Both the position numbers and the translations under genes were made by a program. The notes under the pieces are model-generated. The model had not been told where the DNA came from, searched no databases, and was given only the letters and a program-made list of their open reading frames with translations. Below are positions 17,120 to 26,585 of a DNA stretch of 64,000 nucleotides, in pieces. The first letter of the stretch is position 1; every line of letters starts with the position of its first letter. This stretch comes from Nisaea sp. (GTDB lineage Bacteria; Pseudomonadota; Alphaproteobacteria; Thalassobaculales; Thalassobaculaceae), in NCBI RefSeq assembly GCF_017640745.1, contig NZ_JAEPQA010000015.1, positions 1 through 64,000 of the forward strand, in the 5' to 3' direction.

Positions 17120-17148
17120 CGGTGACGCACGCCGTTCGAGCGTCACCG
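17120..17148. terminator. Hairpin between the zinc cluster and the VOC gene
   Basis: CGGTGACGC and GCGTCACCG form a perfect 9-bp inverted repeat with an 11-base loop, located 68 bases after the DUF3299 stop. There is no T-run, so it may be a rho-assisted terminator or an mRNA-stability hairpin. Confidence 0.4.
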
Positions 17149-17174
17149 CATCACATTCGGGAGTCGCCGCCGCC

Positions 17175-17558
17175 ATGCCGTCCGTCGGGCAAATGCTGTC
17201 TTTCATCTACACCGGTGACCTCGCTTCGGCTTCGGCCTTCCTCGGCGAGACACTCGGGTTCCGGCTGGCGCTGAACCAGAACGACCATTGCCATATCTAC
17301 GAAGTGGCGCCGAACGCCTTCCTCGGGGTCTGCACCAACCGCCCGCCCTCGGCCGATCCGGCGGTAACGATTTCCTTCGTCTCCGACGATGTTGACGGCT
17401 TCTACGACGAGATGAAGGCCAAGGGCGTCAGCTTCGACGGAGCTCCTGCCTACAGCGAGAAGTTCAACGTCTATTCCGCCTTCTTCCGCGGCATCGGCAA
17501 CTACCGTTTCGAGATTCAGGAATTCCGCGATCCGTCCTGGCCGAAACCGGTCAAGTGA
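17175..17558 (+). CDS. VOC-family (glyoxalase/bleomycin-resistance fold) protein
   Basis: The protein is 127 residues, with ATG start 17175 and GGGAGTCG upstream. The beta-alpha-beta-beta-beta repeats are visible, for example IYTGDLASASAFLGETLGF at the start and SFVSDDVDGFYDEMKAKGV mid-protein, with EIQEFRDP near the end. Metal ligands (a His near NDHCHIYEV and a Glu in FEIQEF) are plausible. The exact reaction is unknown. It ends 30 bases before the amidase gene and may be co-transcribed with it. Confidence 0.85.
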   Translation: MPSVGQMLSFIYTGDLASASAFLGETLGFRLALNQNDHCHIYEVAPNAFLGVCTNRPPSADPAVTISFVSDDVDGFYDEMKAKGVSFDGAPAYSEKFNVYSAFFRGIGNYRFEIQEFRDPSWPKPVK

Positions 17559-17588
17559 AGCGGCCCGAAAGATACTGGAGAACACGAC

Positions 17589-18986
17589 ATGAGCCGTGAA
17601 ATCGCGATGATGAGCGCGACCGATCTTATCCGCTCCTATGCCGCCGGAACCCTCTCTCCGGTCGAGGCGACGGAAGCCGCTCTCGGCGCCATCGAGCGCC
17701 ACAATGCGAAACTGAACGCCTTCGTCCATATCGATGCCGAGGGTGCGCTTGAGGCGGCGAAGGAGTCCGAGGCACGCTGGCTGAAGGGGCGCCCGGTCGG
17801 GCTCGTGGACGGCGTTCCGACGACCATCAAGGATCTTGCGGACGTGAAGGGACTGCCGACCCGGCGCGGCTCCAAGACGACCGATCCCGATTACAGGGCG
17901 CCTGAGGACGCACCGTTTGTCGCGCGGCTCCGCGATCACGGTGCCGTTTTCCTCGGCAAGACCGCGACCCCCGAAATCGGCTGGAAGGGCGTCACCGACA
18001 GCCCGCTGACCGGGGTTACCCGCAACCCCTGGAACCCCGAGAAAACACCCGGTGGCTCTTCGGGCGGCGCCGCGGCCTGCACCGCGACCGGTATGGGCGC
18101 ACTGAATCAGGGCACCGACGGCGGCGGCTCGATCCGGATTCCCGCAGCCTATACGGGCATTTACGGCATCAAGCCGACCTTCGGCCGGGTTCCGCAATAT
18201 CCCGCAAGCGCGATGGGAACGGTCTCCCATGTCGGCCCGATGACCCGGACCGTCGCGGACGCCGCGCTGATGCTGCAGGTGATGAGCGGGCCGCATGTCG
18301 CGGACTGGTACACCGCACCCGACGATGGACGCGATTTCCGCCGATTCTCCGCCATCTCCGTCCGCGGCATGCGGATCGCCTTCAGCCCGGATCTCGGTTT
18401 CGCGAAAGTCGATCCGGAAATCGCGAACCTCGTCGAGGCCGCAGTCCGCCGCTTCACCGAACTCGGCGCCCATGTCGAGCATGTGGAATTGAACCTCGCC
18501 TCGTCGGCGGAAACCTTCCGGGCGCACTGGTTCACCGGCGCGGCCAACGCCTACAGGGCCCTCACGCCGGCCCAGCGCGAACTGCTCGATCCCGGCCTCG
18601 CCGAAGTCTGCCTCGAAGGGCTCGAGATCACCCTTCCCGAATACCAGGACGCGATCCGGGCGCGGGAAAAGCTCGGTTACGATATGAACCAGCTTCTGGA
18701 CCGCTATGACCTGCTGATGACGCCAGCCATGCCGACGGCGGCTTTCGACGCCGGCACGGACGTTCCGGCGGGGTCTGGCATGCGGCGCTGGACCGAGTGG
18801 ACACCCTTCTCCTACCCGATCAACCTGACGCAGCAACCGGCCGCCTCCGTGCCCTGCGGCTTCACAGCCGAAGGCCTGCCGGCGGGTCTGCAGATTGTCG
18901 CGGCAAAGTTCCGCGAAGATAAAGTTTTCGCTGCGAGTGCCGCCTACGAAGCACTTTGTCCGTTTAAAATGCCAATTTCTGATTGA
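17589..18986 (+). CDS. Amidase-signature family amidase
   Basis: The protein is 465 residues, normal for the family. The Ser-cisSer-Lys triad can be placed: Lys in PTTIKDLADVKG, and the Gly/Ser-rich core GGSSGGAAACTATGMGAL followed by GTDGGGSIRIPAAYTG. The C-terminal part has PFSYPINLTQQPAASVPCG and LPAGLQIVA, typical of the fold. It hydrolyses an amide to acid plus ammonia; the substrate cannot be read. No GatB or GatC gene is adjacent, so a GatA role is less likely. Confidence 0.92.
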   Translation: MSREIAMMSATDLIRSYAAGTLSPVEATEAALGAIERHNAKLNAFVHIDAEGALEAAKESEARWLKGRPVGLVDGVPTTIKDLADVKGLPTRRGSKTTDPDYRAPEDAPFVARLRDHGAVFLGKTATPEIGWKGVTDSPLTGVTRNPWNPEKTPGGSSGGAAACTATGMGALNQGTDGGGSIRIPAAYTGIYGIKPTFGRVPQYPASAMGTVSHVGPMTRTVADAALMLQVMSGPHVADWYTAPDDGRDFRRFSAISVRGMRIAFSPDLGFAKVDPEIANLVEAAVRRFTELGAHVEHVELNLASSAETFRAHWFTGAANAYRALTPAQRELLDPGLAEVCLEGLEITLPEYQDAIRAREKLGYDMNQLLDRYDLLMTPAMPTAAFDAGTDVPAGSGMRRWTEWTPFSYPINLTQQPAASVPCGFTAEGLPAGLQIVAAKFREDKVFAASAAYEALCPFKMPISD

Positions 18987-19070
18987 TCCGCGTCAACCTA
19001 CTCCCTGTACAGATCGCCGGGCTTCGGCAATAGTTTTCGGGAGTCAGATACAACCTCGATGAGGTGACGT

Positions 19071-19547
19071 GTGACAGCAGGTGCAGCTCCACGGCCGGAA
19101 GGCTCCAAGCCCGTCTCCGAGGGTCTCGCTGGCCTTCAGGTGAGCGTTGAACGCATTCTCGCGACAATGACAGACGATCAACTGGCGGCAGAATTGGCCG
19201 ACATCCTGCATGACATCGCCGCGCTCAGGCTCTATGTGGACATGCCGAAGGAAGGGGACCGGCGCCGGGATCTGAGAGAACCACGCCGTGATATCTCGAT
19301 CTTCAGAATCGACGGTCAGGACGTTGATTGCGCGATCCAGGATCTCTCGATCGGCGGCGCCTATATCGTCGCCGATCTGCCGGTCGAGCCGAACAGCGAA
19401 ATCGCGCTGAACATTCCCGAAGCCGGCAATGTGACCGCCCGGGTCGTCCGGCAAACCGACACCGGGGTCCATGTCCAGTTCGAGAAACTGACGGACCAGC
19501 AGATCATCGCCATAACCGAAAGCCTGCAGGCGCACTACACCCGCTAG
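19071..19547 (+). CDS. PilZ-domain protein, probable cyclic-di-GMP receptor
   Basis: The protein is 158 residues from GTG 19071. The N-terminal third is a short helical region (LQVSVERILATMTDDQ). The PilZ domain follows with the c-di-GMP motifs: an Arg-rich RRRDLREPRRD and DLSIGGAYI (D-x-S-x-x-G). The presence of both motifs suggests it can bind c-di-GMP. No effector domain is fused, so it should act through protein contact, perhaps on motility or polysaccharide export. It is convergent with the deacylase gene. Confidence 0.9.
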   Translation: MTAGAAPRPEGSKPVSEGLAGLQVSVERILATMTDDQLAAELADILHDIAALRLYVDMPKEGDRRRDLREPRRDISIFRIDGQDVDCAIQDLSIGGAYIVADLPVEPNSEIALNIPEAGNVTARVVRQTDTGVHVQFEKLTDQQIIAITESLQAHYTR

Positions 19548-19557
19548 CCGCAAACGG

Positions 19558-21015
19558 TCAGGCCGCGAGCGTCGCACCGCGCCGGAGCGCCCTGCCCGGC
19601 CGCGCGCCGGTATGGGCGCCGCCGCCCCAGACCATGCGGCCATTGACGAAGACGCTCTCGATCCCGCCTGCAGGTGCTGTCGGGTGGTCGAAATCCGCCC
19701 GGTCGATGACCGTCTTCTCGTCGAAGACGCAGAGATCGGCATAGTTTCCTTCGGCCACCGTACCGCGGCCTTTCAGGCCGAACTTTTGCGCCGAAAGACC
19801 GGTCATGCGCCGCACCGCCTCTTCCAACGGGAAAAGCTCGAGATCGCGGCAATAGTGGCCGAGCACGCGCGGGAATGTGCCCCAGAGCCGAGGATGCGGA
19901 AACTCGTCATGCGGCAGCCCGTCGGAGCCGATCATGGCGTGTTCGAACTTGAGGATGCGCTGCACGTCCTCTTCGCTCATGGAGAAATAGATCGCCCCCG
20001 CCGGCTGCAGCTGTTCCGCCGCCTCGTAGATGTCGCAACCGAGTTCCTTCGCGATATCCGCGAGATCGCGTCCGGCGAGATCGGGCCGTGCCTTCGACCA
20101 GGTGATCTTCACCCGTTCGGAGAGGGCGATGGAATCCGGCTTCAGCACCGTCGAGGAGGCGCAATAGGGATAGATATCGAGACCGATATCCTGATGGTGC
20201 ATATGCTTCTCGAAGCAGGCGAGCGTCTCGCAGCTGCGCCCAAAATTGTGTTTCCCCTGCACCTTGTGGTGCGAGACGATCACCGGGCAATCGGCTTCGC
20301 GGCCGATCGTGAAGGTTTCCTCCAGCGAGTCCATGATCTCGTTGGACTCGTTCCGCATATGCGTGACGTAGCGCGCACCGAAGGCCTTCAGGCTGCGCGA
20401 CAGCTCTATGACCTCTTCGGTCGGCGCCTTATGGGACGGCGCATAGAACAGGCCTGTCGAGAACCCGACAGCGCCGGAATCCAGCGCTTCCTCCAGGAGG
20501 CCGCGCATCTGCTTGATCTCTTGTCCCGTCGCCGCCCGGTCGAGCCGGTCCATCGTCCCGACACGGAGCGTGGAATGGCCGACCAGGAAGGCCGCGTTCA
20601 CCGACGCCGGTGCCTGCTCCACAGCAGAGAGGAAGCTGTCGAAAGTCCGGAACTTGTACCAGTCGGGATCGCCGATCAGGTCGAGCGGCGGTGGCGGCGC
20701 AACGTCGAGGACAAGCGGCGCGAGACTTATACCGCAATTGCCGACCACCACCGTGGTCACGCCCTGACTCACCTTGGCGTCGAAATCGGGCTGCGAGAGC
20801 AGCATCCGGTCGTCGTGGGTATGCACATCGATGAAGCCGGGGGCGACGATGCGGTTGCTGACATCCACTCGCTTGCCCGCCTCGGCCCCCGAGAGATCAC
20901 CGACCGCGGCGATTTTCTCGTCGCGGATCCCGACATCGGCGCGCCGGCGCGGCCCGCCGGTTCCGTCAACGACGTCACCGCCCTCAAGCACGATATCGTA
21001 GGCAGCCGCAGCCAT
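19558..21015 (-). CDS. N-acyl-D-amino-acid deacylase (D-aminoacylase family)
   Basis: The protein is 485 residues from ATG 21015 (MAAAAYDIVLEGG), preceded by AAGGGG; the longer frame to 21081 adds non-conserved residues. The amidohydrolase metal motif GFIDVHTHDDRM and the D-aminoacylase features VVVGNCGIS, HMRNES and IVSHHKVQG are present, with SDGLPH and PRLWGTFPRVLG later on. It removes the N-acyl group to release free D-amino acids. It is divergent from a DauA-like D-amino acid dehydrogenase, which could consume the product. Confidence 0.92.
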   Translation of the reverse strand: MAAAAYDIVLEGGDVVDGTGGPRRRADVGIRDEKIAAVGDLSGAEAGKRVDVSNRIVAPGFIDVHTHDDRMLLSQPDFDAKVSQGVTTVVVGNCGISLAPLVLDVAPPPPLDLIGDPDWYKFRTFDSFLSAVEQAPASVNAAFLVGHSTLRVGTMDRLDRAATGQEIKQMRGLLEEALDSGAVGFSTGLFYAPSHKAPTEEVIELSRSLKAFGARYVTHMRNESNEIMDSLEETFTIGREADCPVIVSHHKVQGKHNFGRSCETLACFEKHMHHQDIGLDIYPYCASSTVLKPDSIALSERVKITWSKARPDLAGRDLADIAKELGCDIYEAAEQLQPAGAIYFSMSEEDVQRILKFEHAMIGSDGLPHDEFPHPRLWGTFPRVLGHYCRDLELFPLEEAVRRMTGLSAQKFGLKGRGTVAEGNYADLCVFDEKTVIDRADFDHPTAPAGGIESVFVNGRMVWGGGAHTGARPGRALRRGATLAA

Positions 21016-21188
21016 GTTCAATCCCCTTATGATCCCTGTTCGTCTATTGCGATCGGACTGCGTCATGCCGGGTCCTGTCAACGCCCCTCCCGGAACGAAT
21101 GCGCTGGCCGCCCGGAACCATTGCCCCCCTTGAGCCGCTCCGCCGCATGGGCGTAAGGTCCGGGTCCCACCTTCGGAACACCAGCATC

Positions 21189-22352
21189 ATGACCAACACG
21201 ATTCAGCACGCGGATTTCCTCATCATCGGGGCCGGGATGGCCGGCGCTTCCTGCGCCTATTTCCTCGCGCCGCACGGCTCCGTCATCCTATTGGAACGCG
21301 AGGATCAGCCCGGCTACCATACGACCGGCCGCTCCGCCGCGCTCTATATCGAGAGCTATGGCAATGCCGCGATCCGCGCCCTGAACCGTGCCGGAAAACC
21401 GTTCTTCCTCAACCCGCCCAAGGGCTTTGCGCAAGATCCGATCCTGACCCCACGCGGGTCGCTGACCATTGCCGAAGCCGATCAAGTGGACGCGCTCGAG
21501 GCGGCCTACGCGGAACAGGCCGCGACGATCAAGGGCCTTGAAATCGTCGAGGGCCAGCGCCTGCTCGATCTCTTCCCCGCCATCGATCCGGAAAAGACGG
21601 TGCGCGGCCTCTACGATCCGAACGACATGGACATGGATGTGCACGCCCTACACTGGGGCTTCATCCGGGGCATGCGGGACAAGGGCGGTAAGCTCGTCAC
21701 CGACGCCGATGTCCGCGGCCTGACGCGTAGCCCCGACGGCTGGAGTGTCGAGACCCGGGCGGGAACCTTCACGGCCCCGGTCGTCATCAACGCCGCCGGC
21801 GCCTGGGCCGACGAGATCGGCAAGATGGCAGGCGCGAAACCGATCGGCCTGGTGCCGAAGCGCCGCACCGCCTTCACCTTCGATCCGCCGGAAGGGCTCG
21901 ATCCTGACAAGCTGCCGGCTGTCGTCAACGTGAACGAGGATTGGTACGTCAAACCCGAAGCGGGCCGCTTCATGGGCTCTCCCGCGGACGAGACCCCGTC
22001 CCTGCCGACAGACGCGCAGCCGGAAGACCTCGATCTCGCCATCGCCGTCGATCGGATCGAGAACGCGACGACGCTCAAGGTCGGCCGCTTCCACAGCCGT
22101 TGGGCGGGCCTCAGGTCCTTCGTCTCGGACAAGACCCCGGTGGTTGGCTTTGAGCCCGGTCTCGAGGGCTTTTTCTGGCTCGCAGGCCAGGGCGGCTACG
22201 GCATCCAGACCTCGGCCGGCCTCGGCATGACCTCCGCCGCGCTCGCCCGCGGCGCGGCGCTACCGGAAGAGGTTTCCTCTCAAGGCCTGAAAGCGAGCGA
22301 TCTCGCACTCGACCGCCCGGCTCTGGCGAACGCGGTCTATTTCACCGGATAA
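21189..22352 (+). CDS. FAD-dependent D-amino acid dehydrogenase, DauA (D-arginine dehydrogenase)-like
   Basis: The protein is 387 residues from ATG 21189. The FAD-binding Rossmann motif is FLIIGAGMAGAS. The active-site loop GYHTTGRSAALY (H44, T46) matches the DauA loop GYHSTGRSAA as I remember it. Further matches are VINAAGAWADEI, GLVPKRRTAF and FFWLAGQGGYGIQTSAG near the C-terminus. DauA deaminates D-arginine and other D-amino acids to keto acids. The divergent D-aminoacylase gene makes a D-amino acid catabolic pair likely. The specific substrate preference is inferred. Confidence 0.85.
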   Translation: MTNTIQHADFLIIGAGMAGASCAYFLAPHGSVILLEREDQPGYHTTGRSAALYIESYGNAAIRALNRAGKPFFLNPPKGFAQDPILTPRGSLTIAEADQVDALEAAYAEQAATIKGLEIVEGQRLLDLFPAIDPEKTVRGLYDPNDMDMDVHALHWGFIRGMRDKGGKLVTDADVRGLTRSPDGWSVETRAGTFTAPVVINAAGAWADEIGKMAGAKPIGLVPKRRTAFTFDPPEGLDPDKLPAVVNVNEDWYVKPEAGRFMGSPADETPSLPTDAQPEDLDLAIAVDRIENATTLKVGRFHSRWAGLRSFVSDKTPVVGFEPGLEGFFWLAGQGGYGIQTSAGLGMTSAALARGAALPEEVSSQGLKASDLALDRPALANAVYFTG

Positions 22353-22433
22353 GCTCCCCGCGCCGGAACAATGTTTCGCCGTTCCGTCCAAGACAAAGGT
22401 CAGGCTTTCGCCTGAAGCTGCAAATACGTGACA

Positions 22434-22452
22434 GGAACGTGCAAATCGTTCC
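22434..22452. promoter_or_regulatory. Palindrome GGAACG-N7-CGTTCC upstream of cysD
   Basis: This is a perfect 6-bp inverted repeat with a 7-base spacer in the 186-base gap before cysD, 87 bases upstream of its start. The size and position suit a dimeric regulator. Whether it serves the cys operon is not known. Confidence 0.35.
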
Positions 22453-22538
22453 CGATACCCTTTTGCGCTTTTGACAAGTCGCCATATGGGGCCTAGAAAC
22501 CGCGCTCCACTTGGAATTGAAACGGAAACACCGGCCCG

Positions 22539-23333
22539 ATGGATCATCTCGACGCGCTGGAAGCGCAGAGTGTCTACATTCTGCGCGAGGCTTTTAACAA
22601 GTTCGACCGCATGGGCATGCTCTGGTCACTTGGCAAGGACTCGAACGTCATGGTCTGGCTCGCCCGAAAGGCGTTTCTCGGCCATGTCCCCTTCCCGCTG
22701 ATGTTCTGCGACACCGGCAAGAAGTTTCCCGAGATGTACGCTTTCCAGAAGAAGTACGCCGCCGAGTGGGGCGTGAACCTAATCGTGAAGGACTGCCCGC
22801 CGATCGAGGAGATCGATCCGACGCTGCCGCCGGCGACCCGTTCCGCCGCGCGCAAGACCGAGGCCCTGAAGCGGCTGATCGCCGAACGCGACATCCAGGC
22901 CGTCATCGCCGGTATCCGCCGCGACGAGGAAGCGACGCGCGCCAAGGAGCGCGTCTTCAGCCCGCGCGGTGAGAACGCGGAATGGGACTTCCGCGACCAG
23001 CCGCCGGAATTCTGGGACCAGTTCAAGACCGACTTCGCCCCGGGCACGCATATCCGCATCCATCCGATCCTGCATTGGACGGAGCTCGATATCTGGCGCT
23101 ACATCCAGCGCGAGAACATTCCAATCGTGGATCTCTATTTCTCGAACAACGGCAAGCGCTACCGCTCCCTCGGCGATCAGGACATCACTTTCCCGATCCA
23201 GAGCGAGGCCAGCACGATCGAGGAGATCATCGCCGAACTGGAAGCGACGACGATCGCCGAGCGCAGCGGCCGGGCCATGGATCACGAGGCGGAAGACGCC
23301 TTCGAACGGCTCCGCACCGCGGGCTACATGTAA
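22539..23333 (+). CDS. cysD: Sulfate adenylyltransferase subunit 2
   Basis: The protein is 264 residues. CysD makes adenosine 5'-phosphosulfate from ATP and sulfate together with the GTPase subunit CysN, the first step of assimilatory sulfate activation in the cytoplasm. The PP-loop nucleotide motif is SLGKDS at residues 30-35. LMFCDTGKKFPEMYAF, AVIAGIRRDEEATRAKE and HPILHWTELDIWRYI are typical. It is followed after 39 bases by cysNC. A palindrome at 22434-22452 lies upstream. Confidence 0.95.
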   Translation: MDHLDALEAQSVYILREAFNKFDRMGMLWSLGKDSNVMVWLARKAFLGHVPFPLMFCDTGKKFPEMYAFQKKYAAEWGVNLIVKDCPPIEEIDPTLPPATRSAARKTEALKRLIAERDIQAVIAGIRRDEEATRAKERVFSPRGENAEWDFRDQPPEFWDQFKTDFAPGTHIRIHPILHWTELDIWRYIQRENIPIVDLYFSNNGKRYRSLGDQDITFPIQSEASTIEEIIAELEATTIAERSGRAMDHEAEDAFERLRTAGYM

Positions 23334-23372
23334 ATCGCGGCACGCGTCAGAACCGCACAAAGAGATTTTCCG

Positions 23373-25259
23373 ATGACCCTCTCCTCCGAAAGCCCCGCTC
23401 TCAAGCTCGTCGTGGTCGGCCACGTCGATCATGGCAAGTCGACCCTGATCGGTCGCCTGCTGCACGACACCGACTCCCTGCCCGACGGCAAGGCCGAGGC
23501 GGTGATCAAGATGTCCGAACGGCGAGGCATGCCGGTCGAATGGGCCTTCGTGCTCGACGCCCTGCAGGCCGAACGCGACCAAGGCATCACCATCGACACG
23601 ACGCAGATCTTCTTCAATACCGATAAGCGCAACTACGTCATCATCGACGCGCCCGGTCACAAGGAGTTCCTGAAGAACATGGTCTCCGGCGCCGCGCTTT
23701 CCGACGCGGCCCTGCTGGTGATCGACGCCAAGGACGGGATGCAGGAACAGTCCCGCCGCCACGGCTATATCCTGCACCTGCTCGGCGTCCGTCAGGTTGC
23801 GGTCGTGATCAACAAGATGGATCTCGTGGAGTATCGCGAGGAGCGCTATCAGGAACTGACCGGCGAGATCCGCAAGTATCTCTCCGGTCTCGGCCTCGAA
23901 GCCGCCGCCATCGTCCCGATCTCCGCCCGCGAAGGCCAGGGCATGGTCGCGCGTCCGGACCGGATGCCGTGGTACGAGGGCCCGCACCTTGTCGAGGTGC
24001 TGGACGGCTTCAATCCGCCGGTACTGCCGACCGACCGTCCGCTGCGCCTGCCCGTGCAGGACGTCTACAAGTTCGACGAGCGCCGCATCATCGCCGGCCG
24101 CATCGAGAGCGGCCGCATTCATACCGGCGACCGGATCCTGATCTCGCCCTCGAACAAGACCGTCACGGTCAAGAGCATCGAGAGCTGGAACGTGAAGGAC
24201 CCCGCGCTCGGCGCGTCTGCGGGCCAGTCCGTCGGCATCACTCTTTCCGAGCAGCTCTTCATCGAGCGCGGTCAGGTGATCAGCCACGAGAGCAACCCGC
24301 CGATCGAGACCAACGTGTTCCGCGCCCGGATCTTCTGGCTCGGCAAGAAGCCGCTCGAAGTCGGCAAGCGCTACAAGCTGAAGCTCGCGACCAACGAGCA
24401 GACGGTCGAAGTGCAGTCGATCGAGACCGTGATCGACGTCGAGAACCTGACCTCGAGCGCGGGCGACAAGCTCGAGCGCAACGGGATCGGCGAGGTCACG
24501 CTGCGCGCCCGCGCCATGCTGGCGCTCGACGAATTTGCCGAGAACCCGAAGACCGGCCGCTTCGTTCTGGTCGACGAGTACGACACGGTCGGCGGCGGCA
24601 TCATCTTCATGGAAGGCTATCCGGACCAGCGGGCCCGGGGCGACGTCCGTTCGACCAACATCACCGCGGTCGAGCATCGGGTGACGCCGGATCTGCGCGC
24701 CCGCGCCAACGGCCACGAGGGCGGCATCCTCTGGCTGACCGGCCTCTCCGGCGCCGGCAAGTCGACGCTCGCCATCGAGGCGGAACAGCAGCTCTTCGCA
24801 AAGGGCTATCAGGTCTATGTGCTGGACGGCGACAATATCCGCTTCGGGCTCTCCTCCGATCTCGGCTTCGCGCCGGAAGACCGGGCGGAGAATATCCGTC
24901 GCGTCGGCGAGGTGGCGAAGCTCTTCGCCAGCGCGGGCGTTCTGGTCTTGACCGCCTTCATCTCGCCCTACCGCGCAGACCGTGACCGCGCCCGCTCGAT
25001 CGCACCCGACCTGTTCCACGAGGTCTATGTCGCCGCCGATGTCGCGACCTGCGAGGGTCGCGATCCGAAAGGCCTCTACAAAAAGGCGCGGGCCGGAGAA
25101 ATCAAGGACTTCACAGGCGTTTCGGCCCCCTATGAGGAGCCGGTGACGCCGGAGCTGACGGTCGATACCTCCGACAAGACGGTGAACGAGTCGGTGGCGG
25201 AGCTGCTCGCCTATGTCGAGGAAAATTTCAGCCTGACGCGCAACGGCGGTGGGCGTTGA
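23373..25259 (+). CDS. cysNC: Bifunctional sulfate adenylyltransferase subunit 1 / adenylylsulfate kinase
   Basis: The protein is 628 residues. The N-terminal EF-Tu-like GTPase has GHVDHGKST (residues 16-24), DAPGHKEF and NKMD; it activates CysD. Beta-barrel domains II/III follow. From about residue 450 an APS kinase domain begins ([11 protein letters not shown], about residue 455), which phosphorylates APS to PAPS. The CysN-CysC fusion is well known in alphaproteobacteria and rhizobial NodQ. A weak hairpin terminator is just downstream. Confidence 0.96.
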   Translation: MTLSSESPALKLVVVGHVDHGKSTLIGRLLHDTDSLPDGKAEAVIKMSERRGMPVEWAFVLDALQAERDQGITIDTTQIFFNTDKRNYVIIDAPGHKEFLKNMVSGAALSDAALLVIDAKDGMQEQSRRHGYILHLLGVRQVAVVINKMDLVEYREERYQELTGEIRKYLSGLGLEAAAIVPISAREGQGMVARPDRMPWYEGPHLVEVLDGFNPPVLPTDRPLRLPVQDVYKFDERRIIAGRIESGRIHTGDRILISPSNKTVTVKSIESWNVKDPALGASAGQSVGITLSEQLFIERGQVISHESNPPIETNVFRARIFWLGKKPLEVGKRYKLKLATNEQTVEVQSIETVIDVENLTSSAGDKLERNGIGEVTLRARAMLALDEFAENPKTGRFVLVDEYDTVGGGIIFMEGYPDQRARGDVRSTNITAVEHRVTPDLRARANGHEGGILWLTGLSGAGKSTLAIEAEQQLFAKGYQVYVLDGDNIRFGLSSDLGFAPEDRAENIRRVGEVAKLFASAGVLVLTAFISPYRADRDRARSIAPDLFHEVYVAADVATCEGRDPKGLYKKARAGEIKDFTGVSAPYEEPVTPELTVDTSDKTVNESVAELLAYVEENFSLTRNGGGR

Positions 25260-25273
25260 CGGACGATTAGCAG

Positions 25274-25295
25274 ACGCCCAAGTAGCCGGGCGTTT
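25274..25295 (+). terminator. Weak terminator-like hairpin after cysNC
   Basis: ACGCCC, an 8-base loop, then GGGCGT and TTT form a 6-bp stem 14 bases after the cysNC stop. The T-run is only three or four bases, so this is a weak candidate. Confidence 0.38.
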
Positions 25296-25331
25296 GCCCT
25301 TAAAGGAATTATTTTCGTGATCGCGATATTT

Positions 25332-25348
25332 CCGGGATGAAATCCCGG
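25332..25348. repeat. Perfect hairpin CCGGGAT-GAA-ATCCCGG in the leader of the redoxin/2OG gene
   Basis: A 7-bp perfect stem with a 3-base loop lies about 44 bases upstream of the oxygenase gene start. It could be an operator, an mRNA hairpin, or a weak attenuator. No T-run follows. Confidence 0.4.
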
Positions 25349-25391
25349 CGCGGCTCCGTATCCGATTTAGTTGAGTCGGGATACGAGCAAA

Positions 25392-26567
25392 ATGACCTTC
25401 CCCCTTTTGTCTGAAAGCCTAACCCATATGCTGCCGGGAGATCCCGCGCCGGGATTCTCGCTACGAACCGTCAAACACGCGAAATTCGCGCTCGAAAGCA
25501 TGGGCGGGCGCTACCTCGTTTTGTGTTTTTTCGGCAGTGCCTCCGAAAGCCATGCACAGCGCGCCTGCAAAGCAGCATATTCCCGTCCGGACCTTTTCGA
25601 CGACAAGCATGCCAGCTTCTTTGGCGTAAGCATCGACCCGACGGACGAAAGCGAGGCCCGGCTTACCCACCGGAGTCCGGGTCACAGGCATTTCTACGAT
25701 TTCGATCTCAAGGCAGCGAAGCTTTACGGCGCATTGCCCCGTACGGCGAGCCCGACCAACGCCCTGGACGGTCTGATGCGCCAGTGGGTAATCATCGACC
25801 CGACAATGCGGGTGATCGCAGCGATCCCGTTCCAGGCGGATCAAGGCGACATCATCGCGACCATCTCGCTCGTCGAGGGACTGAACCCTCCGGCGCGCTT
25901 CGCCGGGACCGAGCTGATGGCGCCTATCCTCTACCTGCCCCGGGTCTTCGAGCCCGAGCTCTGCCGGCACCTGATCGGGGTCTATGAGGCAGAGGGAGGG
26001 AAAGAAAGCGGCTTCATGCGCGAGGTCGAAGGGCGAACGCTGGGTGTGCTTGACCCACGCTTCAAGCGGCGCAAGGACGTCACCCTGAAAGACGACAGGC
26101 TGATCCGGGAATTGCAGATGCGGTTCGTTCGCCGGGTTGTCCCAGAAATCGCCAAGGTGCATCAGTTCAAGGTGACACGGATGGAGCGCAATATCGTTGC
26201 CTGCTATGCGGCCGAAGACGGGGGGCACTTCTCGGCGCACCGGGACAACGATTCGAAGGGCACGGCCCACCGGCGTTTCGCCGTCTCGGTCAATCTGAAT
26301 GACGACTTCGAGGGTGGCGAAGTGAGTTTTCCCGAGTACGGATCCCGCTCCTACAAGGCCTCTCCGGGTGGCGCAGTCGTGTTCTCCTGCTCGCTTCTGC
26401 ACAAGGTCAGCAAGGTGACCCAAGGGCAGCGGTACGCGTTCCTGCCCTTCCTCTATGATGATGCCGCTGCGCGCATCCGGAAGGAAAACGCCCACTTCAT
26501 CGGACCGGAAAAGACCCAGCCCGGCGACACCGAGGCCGAAGCGCAACCGGCCGAGGCCGTAGCGTGA
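25392..26567 (+). CDS. Redoxin-like domain fused to a 2-oxoglutarate/Fe(II) oxygenase
   Basis: The protein is 391 residues from ATG 25392. The N-terminal ~160 residues look like an AhpC/TSA thioredoxin fold (PGDPAPGFSLRTV, then YDFDLKAAKLYGAL), but where a peroxidatic TxxC motif is expected the sequence reads FFGSASESHAQRAC, so peroxidase activity is doubtful. The C-terminal half is a prolyl-4-hydroxylase-type double-stranded beta helix: the HxD iron ligands are in SAHRDND, the distal His is in LLHKVSKV, and the 2OG-binding Arg is in QGQRYAFLP. The downstream ECF sigma gene begins 18 bases after its stop, so the genes are likely one operon. Confidence 0.85.
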   Translation: MTFPLLSESLTHMLPGDPAPGFSLRTVKHAKFALESMGGRYLVLCFFGSASESHAQRACKAAYSRPDLFDDKHASFFGVSIDPTDESEARLTHRSPGHRHFYDFDLKAAKLYGALPRTASPTNALDGLMRQWVIIDPTMRVIAAIPFQADQGDIIATISLVEGLNPPARFAGTELMAPILYLPRVFEPELCRHLIGVYEAEGGKESGFMREVEGRTLGVLDPRFKRRKDVTLKDDRLIRELQMRFVRRVVPEIAKVHQFKVTRMERNIVACYAAEDGGHFSAHRDNDSKGTAHRRFAVSVNLNDDFEGGEVSFPEYGSRSYKASPGGAVVFSCSLLHKVSKVTQGQRYAFLPFLYDDAAARIRKENAHFIGPEKTQPGDTEAEAQPAEAVA

Positions 26568-26585
26568 AATTTGACGGACATACGA

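Noticed and set aside
18984-19013. TGATCC-N18-TACAGA upstream of the PilZ gene
   Set aside because: The spacing matches the photolyase element, but TGA is the amidase stop codon and the -10 region differs (TACAGA), so chance is the better explanation.
22779-25019. Long open frame on the minus strand opposite cysD-cysNC
   Set aside because: It is a shadow in high-GC coding DNA; the translated product has no motif, whereas CysD and CysNC on the plus strand are unmistakable.
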